Below, one piece after another: positions 7,013 to 14,438 of a stretch of DNA of 26,334 nt. The notes beneath the pieces are model-generated. The model was given only the letters and a program-made list of their open reading frames with translations, was not told the origin of the DNA and ran no database searches. The DNA is taken from NCBI GenBank assembly GCA_017302355.1, contig JAFLDQ010000037.1, positions 1-26,334 on the forward strand, in the 5' to 3' direction. The stretch comes from Dechloromonas sp. GTDB lineage: Bacteria > Pseudomonadota > Gammaproteobacteria > Burkholderiales > Rhodocyclaceae. Positions within the stretch are counted from its first letter, which is position 1. Each line of letters starts with the position of its first letter. The translations under genes and the position numbers were made by a program.

Positions 7013-9757
7013 TCATGCCAGGTGCAAGTGTAGCGCCAGAGGGGTGCGTCGCACGACGAATTTCTCCAGCTCGGCGACACTGAATACCAGCAGGCCGGCC
7101 GCCAAGACCTTGCCCCATTCCAGCAGCGTCAGGTCGGCGGAATCAAAGATCGCCTGCATGGCGGGCAGATGGGTGTAAGCGAGCTGGAGAGGGATGCAGG
7201 CGCCAATGGCAAGCAGGATGTAGCGATTGCCGGTCAGACCGTTGCGGCTTACGACGGGCTGGAGGATGAAGCGGCTGTTGAACAGGTAGAACATTTCCGC
7301 CACCACCACCGCATTGACAGCCATCGTGCGCGCTGTCTCGATGCTGGTGCCTTCGTTCAATTCCCACAGGAAGAGGCCCAGCGCGCCGGTCATCATGAGC
7401 ACGGACACCATCAACACCCGCCAGACAAAGAAGCCGGACAGCAGCGCCTCACCGGGTGCGCGTGGCTGGCGGTTCATGATGCCGCGCTCTGCCGGCTCAA
7501 AGGCTAGCGCCAGGCCCAGCGTGCTGGAGGTGACCATGTTGATCCAGAGCACCTGGGCCGGTGTAAGCGGCAAGGTTAGTTCGAACAGGATGGCAGCGAT
7601 GACCACCAGCGCCTCGCCGCCGTTGGTCGGGAGCATGAACAGGATGAATTTCTTCAGGTTGTCATAGACGGCCCGGCCTTCACGCACGGCAATGGCGATG
7701 GTGGCGAAGTTGTCATCGGCCAGCACCATGTCGGCTGCCTCCTTGGCCGCCTCGGTACCCTTCATCCCCATGGCCACGCCCACGTCCGCACGTTTCAGTG
7801 CGGGAGCGTCGTTCACCCCGTCCCCGGTCATGGCAACCACCTGGCCATCGTCCTGGAGCGCCTGCACCAGACGCAGCTTGTGTTCGGGCGCGGCGCGCGC
7901 GAATACATCGACCTCCATCGCCACCCGGCGCAACGCGGCGTCATCCATGATGGCCACTTCCGCGCCGGTGATGGCCGGCTTGCCCACGCCGATGGCCAAC
8001 TGCGCACCGATGGCCCGTGCCGTCTCCGCATGATCGCCGGTAATCATCTTGACCCGGATGCCGGCATGATGACATTCACTGACCGCGCGCACCGCCTCTT
8101 CCCGCGGCGGGTCGATGATGCCGACCAAGGCCAACAGGACGTAACCGGATTCCATGTCCGCAAAAACCAGGTGCCCACCCTGCGGCGCACTCCGTTTGCA
8201 GGCCAAGGTCAGCAGGCGCAGACCCTGCGCCGCCGTGTCGGTAGCCATGCGCCGCCAGTAGTCGACGTCCAGCGACCGTTCGCCATCGTGGCCCAATTGC
8301 GCAACACACATGTCGAGGATGCGCTCCGGAGCGCCCTTGACGAAAATCCACGGCTCATCGTCGCCGTCACGGTGATGGGTCGCCATGAATCGGTGTTCGG
8401 ACTCGAACGGGATGGTGTCCATCCTGGGCCACGCCTCGTCACCAAGGCGCTGGGTGAAGCCGGTCTTGCCTCCGAGTACGAGCAATGCGCCTTCCGTCGG
8501 GTCGCCCTCGACCCACCATCGACCTTCGTCATCGCGCAGACGGGCGTCGTTGCACAGCACACCGGCCCGGATCGCCATCGCCAGGGCGGGATAATGTTCC
8601 GGGTCGATGATCCGGCCGTCGATGCTGATATCGCCCACCGGGGCATAGCCCACACCACCCACATCGAAGACGTGTCCGGCACATGCGATGCGCTGCGCGG
8701 TCATTTCGTTGCGGGTCAGCGTCCCGGTCTTGTCCGAGCAGATGACCGTCACCGATCCCAGCGTCTCGACCGCGGGCAAGCGGCGAATGATCGCGTTGCG
8801 CCGGGACATGCGCTGGACACCCAGCGCCAGGGTCACCGTCATGATCGCCGGCAGACCCTCGGGTATTGCCGAGGCGGCCAGGGCAACCACCATCATGAAC
8901 ATTTCTGCCGGGCTGTGATCTCGCCACAGGGTGCCGAGCACGAAGGTTGCCGCCGACAGGCCCAGGATCGCCAGGGCCAGGACGCGGCCGAAACGATCCA
9001 CTTGGCGCAGCAGCGGCGTCGTCAGGCCCTGGATGCCCGAGAGCATCTGGTTGATCTTGCCCAGTTCGGTTGCCGTGCCAGTCGTCACGACGATGCCGCT
9101 GGCCTGCCCATAGACCACCAGGGTGCCCGAGTAGGCCATGCCGTAGCGGTCACCCAGCGGGACATCGGCAGCCACGGCTACGGTCGACTTCTCGACGGGG
9201 AGCGATTCACCGGTCAAAGCCGCCTCTTCGACACGCAACTGGTGAACATCGACCAGACGCAAATCGGCCGGCACCCGGTCGCCCGAGGCGAGTACGACCC
9301 GGTCGCCGGGCACCAGGTCGGTGGCTTCGATTTCGCGGCGCTGACCGTCACGAATCACCGTGGCACGCGGCGAGAGCATGGCGCGTATGGCATCGAGCGC
9401 CGACTCCGCCTTGCCTTCCTGGATGAAACCGATGATCGCATTGATCACCACCGCCATCATCAGAACGCCGGTATCGATCCAGTGCCCAAGCAAGGCCGTG
9501 ATGACGGCAGCGCCCATCATCACGTAGAGCAGGATGTTGTGGAACTGCAGCAAGAGCCTCAACCACGGGCCGCGCCGTTTCGGCGGAGCCAGCCGGTTCG
9601 GCCCGTATTGCTTCAGCCGCAGACGGGCATCGGCTTCCGTCAGGCCGCCCGTGCCCGTTTGCAGCACACTCACCACCTGCGCCTGCGACAGGGTGTGCCA
9701 ATCGCCAGGCGGTGCATTTTCCCGGACGCCTGCGGTCGACTGATGCATCATTGACAT
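7013..9757 (-). CDS. P-type cation-transporting ATPase, P2-like
   Basis: This 914-residue inner-membrane pump has the full P2 layout: N-terminal cation ATPase domain (about 18-85), TGES in the actuator domain (182-185), PEGLP in M4 (299-303), phosphorylated Asp342 in DKTGTLT, GDGVNDAP in the hinge, and six C-terminal membrane helices. Compared with SERCA, the M4 Glu, the M5 Asn/Glu (TNGGEA) and the M6 Asn (LWINMVTS) are kept. The M6 Asp equivalent to SERCA D800 reads Ser. One Ca2+ site is therefore altered, and the transported ion is uncertain (Ca2+, Mn2+ or another cation). AGGACGAGG precedes the ATG at 9757. It is co-transcribed with the following UspA gene and diverges from a second UspA gene. 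Confidence 0.92.
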   Translation of the reverse strand: MSMMHQSTAGVRENAPPGDWHTLSQAQVVSVLQTGTGGLTEADARLRLKQYGPNRLAPPKRRGPWLRLLLQFHNILLYVMMGAAVITALLGHWIDTGVLMMAVVINAIIGFIQEGKAESALDAIRAMLSPRATVIRDGQRREIEATDLVPGDRVVLASGDRVPADLRLVDVHQLRVEEAALTGESLPVEKSTVAVAADVPLGDRYGMAYSGTLVVYGQASGIVVTTGTATELGKINQMLSGIQGLTTPLLRQVDRFGRVLALAILGLSAATFVLGTLWRDHSPAEMFMMVVALAASAIPEGLPAIMTVTLALGVQRMSRRNAIIRRLPAVETLGSVTVICSDKTGTLTRNEMTAQRIACAGHVFDVGGVGYAPVGDISIDGRIIDPEHYPALAMAIRAGVLCNDARLRDDEGRWWVEGDPTEGALLVLGGKTGFTQRLGDEAWPRMDTIPFESEHRFMATHHRDGDDEPWIFVKGAPERILDMCVAQLGHDGERSLDVDYWRRMATDTAAQGLRLLTLACKRSAPQGGHLVFADMESGYVLLALVGIIDPPREEAVRAVSECHHAGIRVKMITGDHAETARAIGAQLAIGVGKPAITGAEVAIMDDAALRRVAMEVDVFARAAPEHKLRLVQALQDDGQVVAMTGDGVNDAPALKRADVGVAMGMKGTEAAKEAADMVLADDNFATIAIAVREGRAVYDNLKKFILFMLPTNGGEALVVIAAILFELTLPLTPAQVLWINMVTSSTLGLALAFEPAERGIMNRQPRAPGEALLSGFFVWRVLMVSVLMMTGALGLFLWELNEGTSIETARTMAVNAVVVAEMFYLFNSRFILQPVVSRNGLTGNRYILLAIGACIPLQLAYTHLPAMQAIFDSADLTLLEWGKVLAAGLLVFSVAELEKFVVRRTPLALHLHLA

Positions 9758-9810
9758 TGCCTCGTCCTGAGTTTCCTTACGCCGCGAGGTATTTCATCGA
9801 AGATTCAGCG

Positions 9811-9828
9811 ACAATGCCGGAACATTGT
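9811..9828. promoter_or_regulatory. operator-like palindrome between divergent ATPase and UspA genes
   Basis: ACAATG (9811-9816) and CATTGT (9823-9828) form a perfect inverted repeat with a 6-base CCGGAA spacer. It lies in the 132-base gap that must hold both divergent promoters. It has the shape of a dimeric regulator site and could coordinate the ATPase-UspA pair with the second UspA gene. It does not match an FNR box (TTGAT-N4-ATCAA). No convincing -35/-10 pair is visible for either gene. Confidence 0.4.
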
Positions 9829-9889
9829 ACCCGGCGTTCGCGTTACCGTCCAATTGGCCAAGATCGTCGTCAATCCCGAGGAGGACACC

Positions 9890-10771
9890 ATGAATCAAGC
9901 ACATCGCATCCTGGCGGCGACCGACCTGTCCGCGCCGGCACGCCATGCCGTTGAACGCGCAGCCCTGGTCAGCAGGGACATGGCAGCCACGCTTGACCTG
10001 CTGCATGTCGCCAATCTCGCGCCGCTGGAGCGACTGGGGCAGATGATGGGTACAACGCCGCCCGACATCGAGCAGCGCGTACTGGATACCGCACGGCAAA
10101 GGCTCCACGATCTCGCAGCGACGGTTCAGCAACGCTTTGGCGTCACAGCCGGCACCCATGTGGTTGCCGGCGCCCTGCTTGCCGAGCTGGCCAGGAAAGT
10201 CGATGACTTGACCGCAAGCTTGCTGGTTTGCGGCGCCAAGGGAGAAAGCGTGATTCGTCGCTACGCACTGGGAACCATGGCGGTGCGCGTGCTGAGCACG
10301 ACGACGTGCCCCGTCCTCGTCGTCAAGCAGTCACCGCATGAGTCCTATCGGCGGCTTCTCGTGCCGGTTGACTTCTCGCGCTCGTCGCTGCGCGCCATCG
10401 GCCTTGCTCGCAGCACTGCGCCCAAGGCCGACATCGTGCTGCTGCACGTCTTCAATGTGCCTTTCGAGGGGCAGTTGCGCTACGCCAGCGTGGGCGACGA
10501 CACGATCAACAGCTATCGGGTCATCGCCAAGCGGAAGGCCATGCAAAAGCTCCATGCCCTACGCCTTGCAGCGGGGCTGAACGCTGACTTCAGCCAGGTG
10601 GTGGTGCATGGCGATCCCGTCTCACGCATCATCGAACAAGAGCAGGAATCGGATTGCGACCTGATCGTCATGGGCAAACACGGGGAAAACCTGCTGGAAG
10701 AACTGTTCATCGGCAGTGTCACCAAACAGGTCCTCGCCGAATCCCAGGGTGACGTGCTGGTTTCGGTATGA
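9890..10771 (+). CDS. tandem-domain universal stress protein (UspA family), second copy
   Basis: This is a 293-residue protein of two UspA folds (about 5-145 and 155-293). The second-domain signature is GKHGENLLEELFIGSVTKQV and the first is GAKGESVIRRYALGTMAVRV, a GxxG-9x-G pattern in each case. The ATG at 9890 is preceded by GAGGAGG, which sets the start. It diverges from the P-type ATPase, whose own operon ends in another tandem UspA, so the pump is bracketed by two stress proteins. The two copies differ clearly in sequence and are not a recent duplication. The stop codon overlaps the ATG of a broken helix-turn-helix gene as ATGA. Confidence 0.9.
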   Translation: MNQAHRILAATDLSAPARHAVERAALVSRDMAATLDLLHVANLAPLERLGQMMGTTPPDIEQRVLDTARQRLHDLAATVQQRFGVTAGTHVVAGALLAELARKVDDLTASLLVCGAKGESVIRRYALGTMAVRVLSTTTCPVLVVKQSPHESYRRLLVPVDFSRSSLRAIGLARSTAPKADIVLLHVFNVPFEGQLRYASVGDDTINSYRVIAKRKAMQKLHALRLAAGLNADFSQVVVHGDPVSRIIEQEQESDCDLIVMGKHGENLLEELFIGSVTKQVLAESQGDVLVSV

Positions 10772-10973
10772 CCACGATCGAAGCCTGACCGGACATCCCG
10801 AAGTTGGAGGAAGTCACCGGCCATTTGCACGTGACCAAGCGGACGCTGTACCGCCTTGCCCAGAAAGGCGGCTTGCCCGCGTTCCGCCCGGTGGCGCCTG
10901 GTGATTCGGGCGCGATGCACTCAACCAATGGATTACCGAGAATATCGGCAAACGGCGGGTCGAACACCAATGA
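10768..10973 (+). pseudogene. broken excisionase-type helix-turn-helix gene
   Basis: An ATG overlapping the UspA stop opens a frame that meets TGA at 10786. It then continues in the same frame with LEEVTGHLHVTKRTLYRLAQ and KGGLPAFR, the winged-helix core of MerR/excisionase-like small DNA-binding proteins. A one-base frame change near 10888-10890 is needed to continue with GGAW, a second TGA at 10902-10904, then FGRDALNQWITENIGKRR and a final stop. In relatives the position after GxW is usually Arg, so the second TGA may be a CGA-to-TGA transition; the first could be the same. With two stops and a frameshift this gene is dead, unless TGA is recoded, for which nothing else in the window argues. 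Confidence 0.65.
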
Positions 10974-11302
10974 AACAACCACACGAGGACGCGGAACAAC
11001 GGCTGCTTTGGATCAGCCGCCCCCCCTGTTGGCCGGGGTCACCGTGCCATTGCGCGTGACCGTGGTCGACTGGATTGTGAACGCGCCGATCCGGAGCATC
11101 TTTCCATGCGCCTTCGCAGTGGGTTTGGTCGCCTGGAAGCAATGCTCTCCGAAATGAGTATCCGCTCGGCCCAGGCACCAGTACTCACGGTGGCAAGCAG
11201 AAGTGTCGGAGCGGCTCCATGCAGATCGTCCGTCCCTGACCTCCTGATTGTTCTTTGAATGGACCTCGCTTGCCGCGGACGCACCATGCCCGGCGGCGCC
11301 GG
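10974..11302. other. 329-base stretch with no recognisable gene
   Basis: Short open frames exist on both strands, including one running on from the broken helix-turn-helix region to about 11157, but none shows a domain, a good ribosome binding site or codon use like its neighbours. A run of seven C is present at about 11024-11030. It probably holds decayed sequence continuing from the pseudogene, plus the downstream region of the CAP-domain gene. Confidence 0.5.
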
Positions 11303-12178
11303 CTACCGGCAGTCGCTCTCGCTTCTCGCCGGCGGCGGGACCTGCGCCGCATAGCACCCGGCCATATTCGGCACCGCGCAACCCGATGCCTGCGGACCCG
11401 GCCAGTAGTTGCAGGAAACGTTGCCCCTGGCGCGGCCGCAGCCGAGGTAGCGCGCGTCCTTCCAGATCATCGCCGTGAAGTGACCGGTGCCACGCGAGCC
11501 GGCCGAGCCGTAGACGTAGCCCGCCGATTCGCTGTACCAGGCGCTCGCCGCGTCAGCCCCCGACGGCAAATGCGACGAACCGTAGAGATTTTCGCCCATC
11601 GGCCCCAGCGGCGAGCCGTAGCTGTCGCTATGCTCGAACACGCCGCGATTTACCCAGGCCTGGGCGTAGTCGGCGACCCGCGCGTGCCATTGCAGCGGCG
11701 GCACGCCGTGCAGGCAGCGATAGAAGTTGTGCGCCTGCAGGATCTCCCGCGCGAATCCGGCGCTGGCGGTTTCTCCGGACTGCTCACCCACCGCGGGCGC
11801 ACCCGGCGCCAGGCTGGTCTCACCCGGCGCCCGGCGCGCTGTCTCATGCCCGGCGGGCGGTCGGGCCCCCGTACAGCGCGGACCCAGCATGTCCGCAGGA
11901 AGCGAGCCGCTGCCGCTGGCGCCCGCCGCGCGCCAGGCGTAGGATGCCTGCCCGTCGCGGACCTCGGTGATCGTCACGCACCGACCATCCACCAGAACCT
12001 GCGAACCGGGAGTCTGGGCTGCGGCGGCGGATGGCGCCGCCGCGAGTACCGCCAGAACGATGAGCGGAACGACGGCCGACCCTGGCTGCGGGGAGTTCCC
12101 GAGCCGGGCCGGCGCGGGAGCGGCGACCGCCCCTCGGACCTCGTGCGTGCCCAGGCTTCGCTCCCGCCGCCCGTTCAC
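11303..12178 (-). CDS. secreted CAP/SCP-domain protein
   Basis: This 291-residue protein has a hydrophobic export segment (VVPLIVLAVLAAAPSAAAA, about residues 35-55), a low-complexity linker, and a C-terminal CAP (SCP/PR-1-like) domain from about residue 145. Seen there are AHNFYR, FEHSDSYGSPLGPMGENLYG and GHFTAMIWKDARYLGCG, supplying the conserved His, Glu and His of the CAP cavity. Several Cys near the end (SCNYWPGP, SGC, GCYA) could form disulfides. It starts with GTG at 12178, overlapping the TGA of the DUF2501 gene (GTGA), so the two are translationally coupled. The N-terminal 30 residues before the signal are unusually long and charged, so the true start may be internal. Its substrate is unknown. 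Confidence 0.85.
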   Translation of the reverse strand: MNGRRERSLGTHEVRGAVAAPAPARLGNSPQPGSAVVPLIVLAVLAAAPSAAAAQTPGSQVLVDGRCVTITEVRDGQASYAWRAAGASGSGSLPADMLGPRCTGARPPAGHETARRAPGETSLAPGAPAVGEQSGETASAGFAREILQAHNFYRCLHGVPPLQWHARVADYAQAWVNRGVFEHSDSYGSPLGPMGENLYGSSHLPSGADAASAWYSESAGYVYGSAGSRGTGHFTAMIWKDARYLGCGRARGNVSCNYWPGPQASGCAVPNMAGCYAAQVPPPARSESDCR

Positions 12179-12627
12179 AGCATCGACTTGCCCTGGTCGA
12201 GAACCATGTCGCAGATGCGCTTCGTGGCCTCCTTCTTCAGGCCGCCGGCGCTCAGGTCGAGCTGGCTGCCGTCGCTGCCGTTCAGGATGCCCTTGGCGCC
12301 ACTGCCGTAGCCACTGTCGGACGAAGATGATCCGCCCGGGAGCTTGCCCATCAGCGAGTCCTTGACCGCCGCCGCCTTGTCGCCGCCGAGATATTTGTTC
12401 TTGATGCAGAACTCGAGCAGGCCGGCGACGTTGCCGAGACTGCCCGAGGTGACGGACTGCCCGGTCAGCGCGCCACCCAGGCCAGCGGCGTTCCCGAGGC
12501 CACCCGGCAATCCGCCCCCGTCCTTCGGTTTGATGAGTTCCCCAAGCTGCGCGTGCGCGGCCGGGAAAGGCAACAGGGCGGCGATCAGGATTGCTGCGCC
12601 CATGGTGCGGAACTTGCGTTTGCTCAT
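12175..12627 (-). CDS. DUF2501 (YjjA-like) periplasmic protein
   Basis: The 150-residue precursor has a signal peptide, MSKRKFRTMGAAILIAALLP ending in AHA-Q. The mature part is Gly/Ser-rich and ends in the DUF2501 pattern: LEFCIKNKYLGGDKAAAVKD, SGYGSGAKGILNGSDG and KKEATKRICDMVLDQGKSML. The two Cys (in EFCIKN and RICDMV) are conserved in YjjA-type proteins and may form a disulfide. The family has no established function. AAGGAG upstream of the ATG at 12627 sets the start, and the longer frame adds only an implausible leader. It is the first gene of a two-gene unit with the CAP-domain protein, which suggests a shared envelope role. Confidence 0.88.
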   Translation of the reverse strand: MSKRKFRTMGAAILIAALLPFPAAHAQLGELIKPKDGGGLPGGLGNAAGLGGALTGQSVTSGSLGNVAGLLEFCIKNKYLGGDKAAAVKDSLMGKLPGGSSSSDSGYGSGAKGILNGSDGSQLDLSAGGLKKEATKRICDMVLDQGKSML

Positions 12628-12789
12628 GCTCGAACTCCTTTTCCTGCTTACATCGCCTGGCGGCATTGCGCTGCGACCTCCAGGGATCAATTCCGCCGCC
12701 TCAGGATGACCGCCCGCAGACGATCGTACCCGTCGCCGGCACGATTGCCCTGGTCATCCGCGCGCCCTCGCTCGCCGCCCCGCATCGTC

Positions 12790-12864
12790 TCAGGTTCCCA
12801 AAGGCACCGGTTTCGGCTTCGGCTGCTTGCCCTTGGGCTCTTTCCTCTTGTCCTTGCTTCCCAT
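12790..12864 (-). CDS. 24-residue Lys/Pro-rich small protein
   Basis: A minus-strand ORF from the ATG at 12864 encodes MGSKDKRKEPKGKQPKPKPV followed by PLGT. A strong ribosome binding site (AAGGAGA) sits about eight bases upstream, better than that of most genes in the window. The composition is extremely basic with a KPKP repeat and no hydrophobic segment. The MGSKDK opening resembles very small Lys-rich proteins I have seen annotated as hypothetical in proteobacteria. That recollection is not a database result. It probably binds RNA or DNA, or is a disordered accessory, but no function can be assigned. It lies between the DUF2501 gene and a MITE-like element. Confidence 0.5.
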   Translation of the reverse strand: MGSKDKRKEPKGKQPKPKPVPLGT

Positions 12865-12998
12865 GATCTTCTCTCCTTGACTGGTCGCACCGGGACTCCT
12901 TGCCCCGTAGCGGCAATGATAGTACCAAGCGGTGGCCCGCGGCGACTTTCGGGTGGAACGGTTGCGGCTCGTGCCGACTGGCGTCCGGCCTCATCCGC

Positions 12999-13116
12999 CT
13001 AGAGAGGCACTGATTTATTCCCGATTTGTCATTCCGGCGAAGGCCGGAATCCAGAAAAATCAAGGCGCTGGACACCGGCTTTCGCCGGTGTGACGAACAA
13101 ATCAGTGTTTCCCTAG
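12999..13116. mobile_element. 118-bp MITE-like element with CTAG flanks and internal paired palindromes
   Basis: The ends are CTAGAGAGGCACTGATTT (12999-13016) and, inverted, CTAGGGAAACACTGATTT (13116-13099), matching at 15 of 18 positions. CTAG at both edges looks like a 4-bp target duplication; IS5-family elements are known to duplicate CTAR sites. The interior holds two 27-bp palindromic units (13028-13054 and 13068-13094) separated by 13 bases, with cores CCGGCGAAGGCCGG and CCGGCTTTCGCCGG. There is no transposase. The element abuts the lipoprotein gene, whose TAG stop lies inside the right CTAG, so the stop codon survives with or without the insertion. Confidence 0.7.
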
Positions 13117-14279
13117 CGGTCGTCGCGAACTCCCTCATCCCCATGGTCGTTTCCCGCGGGCGACGGCTCGTCGGGCAGGGAGATCTCCGTGGGCGGCGCT
13201 TTCAGTTCGACCGGCTGCGCAAAGCTGCTGGCGAGACCGCCTGCGATCTGTCCCGAAATATGATGGACTCCCGCCATCACCCCGCTGGCGGGATCCTCGA
13301 CGAGGCTCCGCCACATGTCGCCCAATGCGGCGTCGAGGCTTTCGCGAAGCTGCGCTTCGATCTCCGGGCGTTCCTTCTCGTGCGCGATGGCGCCGAAGCC
13401 GGCCGCCCCCAGAGAAATCACCATGCCGGCGACGCCGCCGACCGCCGCGGCCGCGGCGCTTGCCCCGACGGCGGGGCCGAGCCTCGCCACCATGTTTTCG
13501 CTGGCCCGCTTCGCCACCGGTGAGATTCTGGCCTCCGCCGGCCCTTCGCCGACGCCGCCCGCACCCTTGGCGAACCGGGACAGCAGCGCCGCATATGCCG
13601 GCAGCTTGTCGGCCGGGTCGGCGTGGACGATCTGGTAGAGCGAGGCGCCTGGCGCCGGTGCAATCGCCGGAATGTCCTGGAGACGCCGGTCGAAAGCGGC
13701 TTGCGGCACGCCGTGGCGCCGCTGGATGACCGGAAGCTGCTCGCCGAGGATCCGGATGTAGAGCATCGTCGCCTCCCCTCGCACCGCGTCGGGGTCGATC
13801 TCCCGGGCGACCGGCTCGAGCACGCGCTCGTCGTATTGTTCCTGGAGATAGGCCGCCAGGCGATCGACGGCCGGGTCGCTCCCCTCCTCGGCGCCGAGCT
13901 TGTACCAGGCGACCTTGATCGCCAGCCATTGCTGCGTCCAGTAGCCGGTGAACCACGGAATGAAGTCCGACTCGGTGAGCGCCCGGACACGGCCTCTCCA
14001 GCTTTCCATCCGGCTGCGCGCGTGGTCTCCGGCCGGTTCCGCCGCCGCCAGCGAGGCCGCCGCGATGTCATTGTCGACCCGCCACCAGGTACTCTCCGGG
14101 ATCTCGACCGGCGGCGGCAACTCGCGGGGAGGCTGCGGCGTCGCGCATCCCGCGAGCGCCACCAGCAGGACGACGAAGAGCCAACGCAGATCGGCGATGG
14201 CGACCGCGCAAGATGCGCTCGCCGGCGATCGACCGCCGGCCGGTGCAAATCCCGGAAAGGAGCACTGCAAACCGCCCAT
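13113..14279 (-). CDS. putative lipoprotein of unknown function
   Basis: The 388-residue product carries a lipoprotein signal with a long N-region: the hydrophobic segment LFVVLLVALAGC puts the lipidated Cys at residue 45. AGGA five bases before the ATG at 14279 supports this start, although 44 residues before the Cys is long for a lipoprotein. A Pro-rich linker follows, then a helical domain rich in Trp/Tyr (ESDFIPWFTGYWTQQWLAIK) with many acidic residues. Near the C-terminus a Gly/Ala-rich hydrophobic segment (AAAAAVGGVAGMVISLGAAG) may enter the membrane. I do not recognise the family. A candidate promoter lies upstream. Its stop codon is inside the CTAG of the adjoining MITE-like element. 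Confidence 0.75.
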   Translation of the reverse strand: MGGLQCSFPGFAPAGGRSPASASCAVAIADLRWLFVVLLVALAGCATPQPPRELPPPVEIPESTWWRVDNDIAAASLAAAEPAGDHARSRMESWRGRVRALTESDFIPWFTGYWTQQWLAIKVAWYKLGAEEGSDPAVDRLAAYLQEQYDERVLEPVAREIDPDAVRGEATMLYIRILGEQLPVIQRRHGVPQAAFDRRLQDIPAIAPAPGASLYQIVHADPADKLPAYAALLSRFAKGAGGVGEGPAEARISPVAKRASENMVARLGPAVGASAAAAAVGGVAGMVISLGAAGFGAIAHEKERPEIEAQLRESLDAALGDMWRSLVEDPASGVMAGVHHISGQIAGGLASSFAQPVELKAPPTEISLPDEPSPAGNDHGDEGVRDDR

Positions 14280-14324
14280 GTTGTCCTGCCTGCCCTGGCT
14301 GCCTCGCTGCGTTGCGCTGTTTCG

Positions 14325-14353
14325 AGTATAGGCGGCGCCCGCCGGATCGGAAA
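14325..14353 (-). promoter_or_regulatory. candidate sigma-70 promoter for the lipoprotein gene
   Basis: On the minus strand TATACT (14330-14325) is a 5/6 match to the -10 consensus. TTTCCG (14353-14348) lies 17 bases upstream as a weak -35. It would start transcription about 40 bases before the lipoprotein ATG. The region also has to carry the divergent hsdR promoter, for which nothing convincing is seen. Confidence 0.35.
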
Positions 14354-14438
14354 CATCGCAAAGCTTCCGCCGGCCCGCCGCCCGTCGTAAGATGCTCGGC
14401 ACATTCGATGCAGGCGCCATCACGCGGCGGAACTCCAG

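Noticed and set aside
7880..9754. A 624-codon plus-strand open frame opposite the P-type ATPase.
   Set aside because: It is the complement of conserved ATPase motifs, with His/Arg/Gln-rich composition typical of antisense frames in GC-rich DNA.
10786..10904. TGA recoding (selenocysteine or code change) in the helix-turn-helix gene.
   Set aside because: A frameshift is also needed, no SECIS-like structure is obvious, and TGA is used as a normal stop by many intact genes here.
13028..13094. Possible CRISPR-like repeat because of repeated palindromes.
   Set aside because: Only two facing units with one spacer, no array and no cas genes; it fits a MITE/REP-type element.
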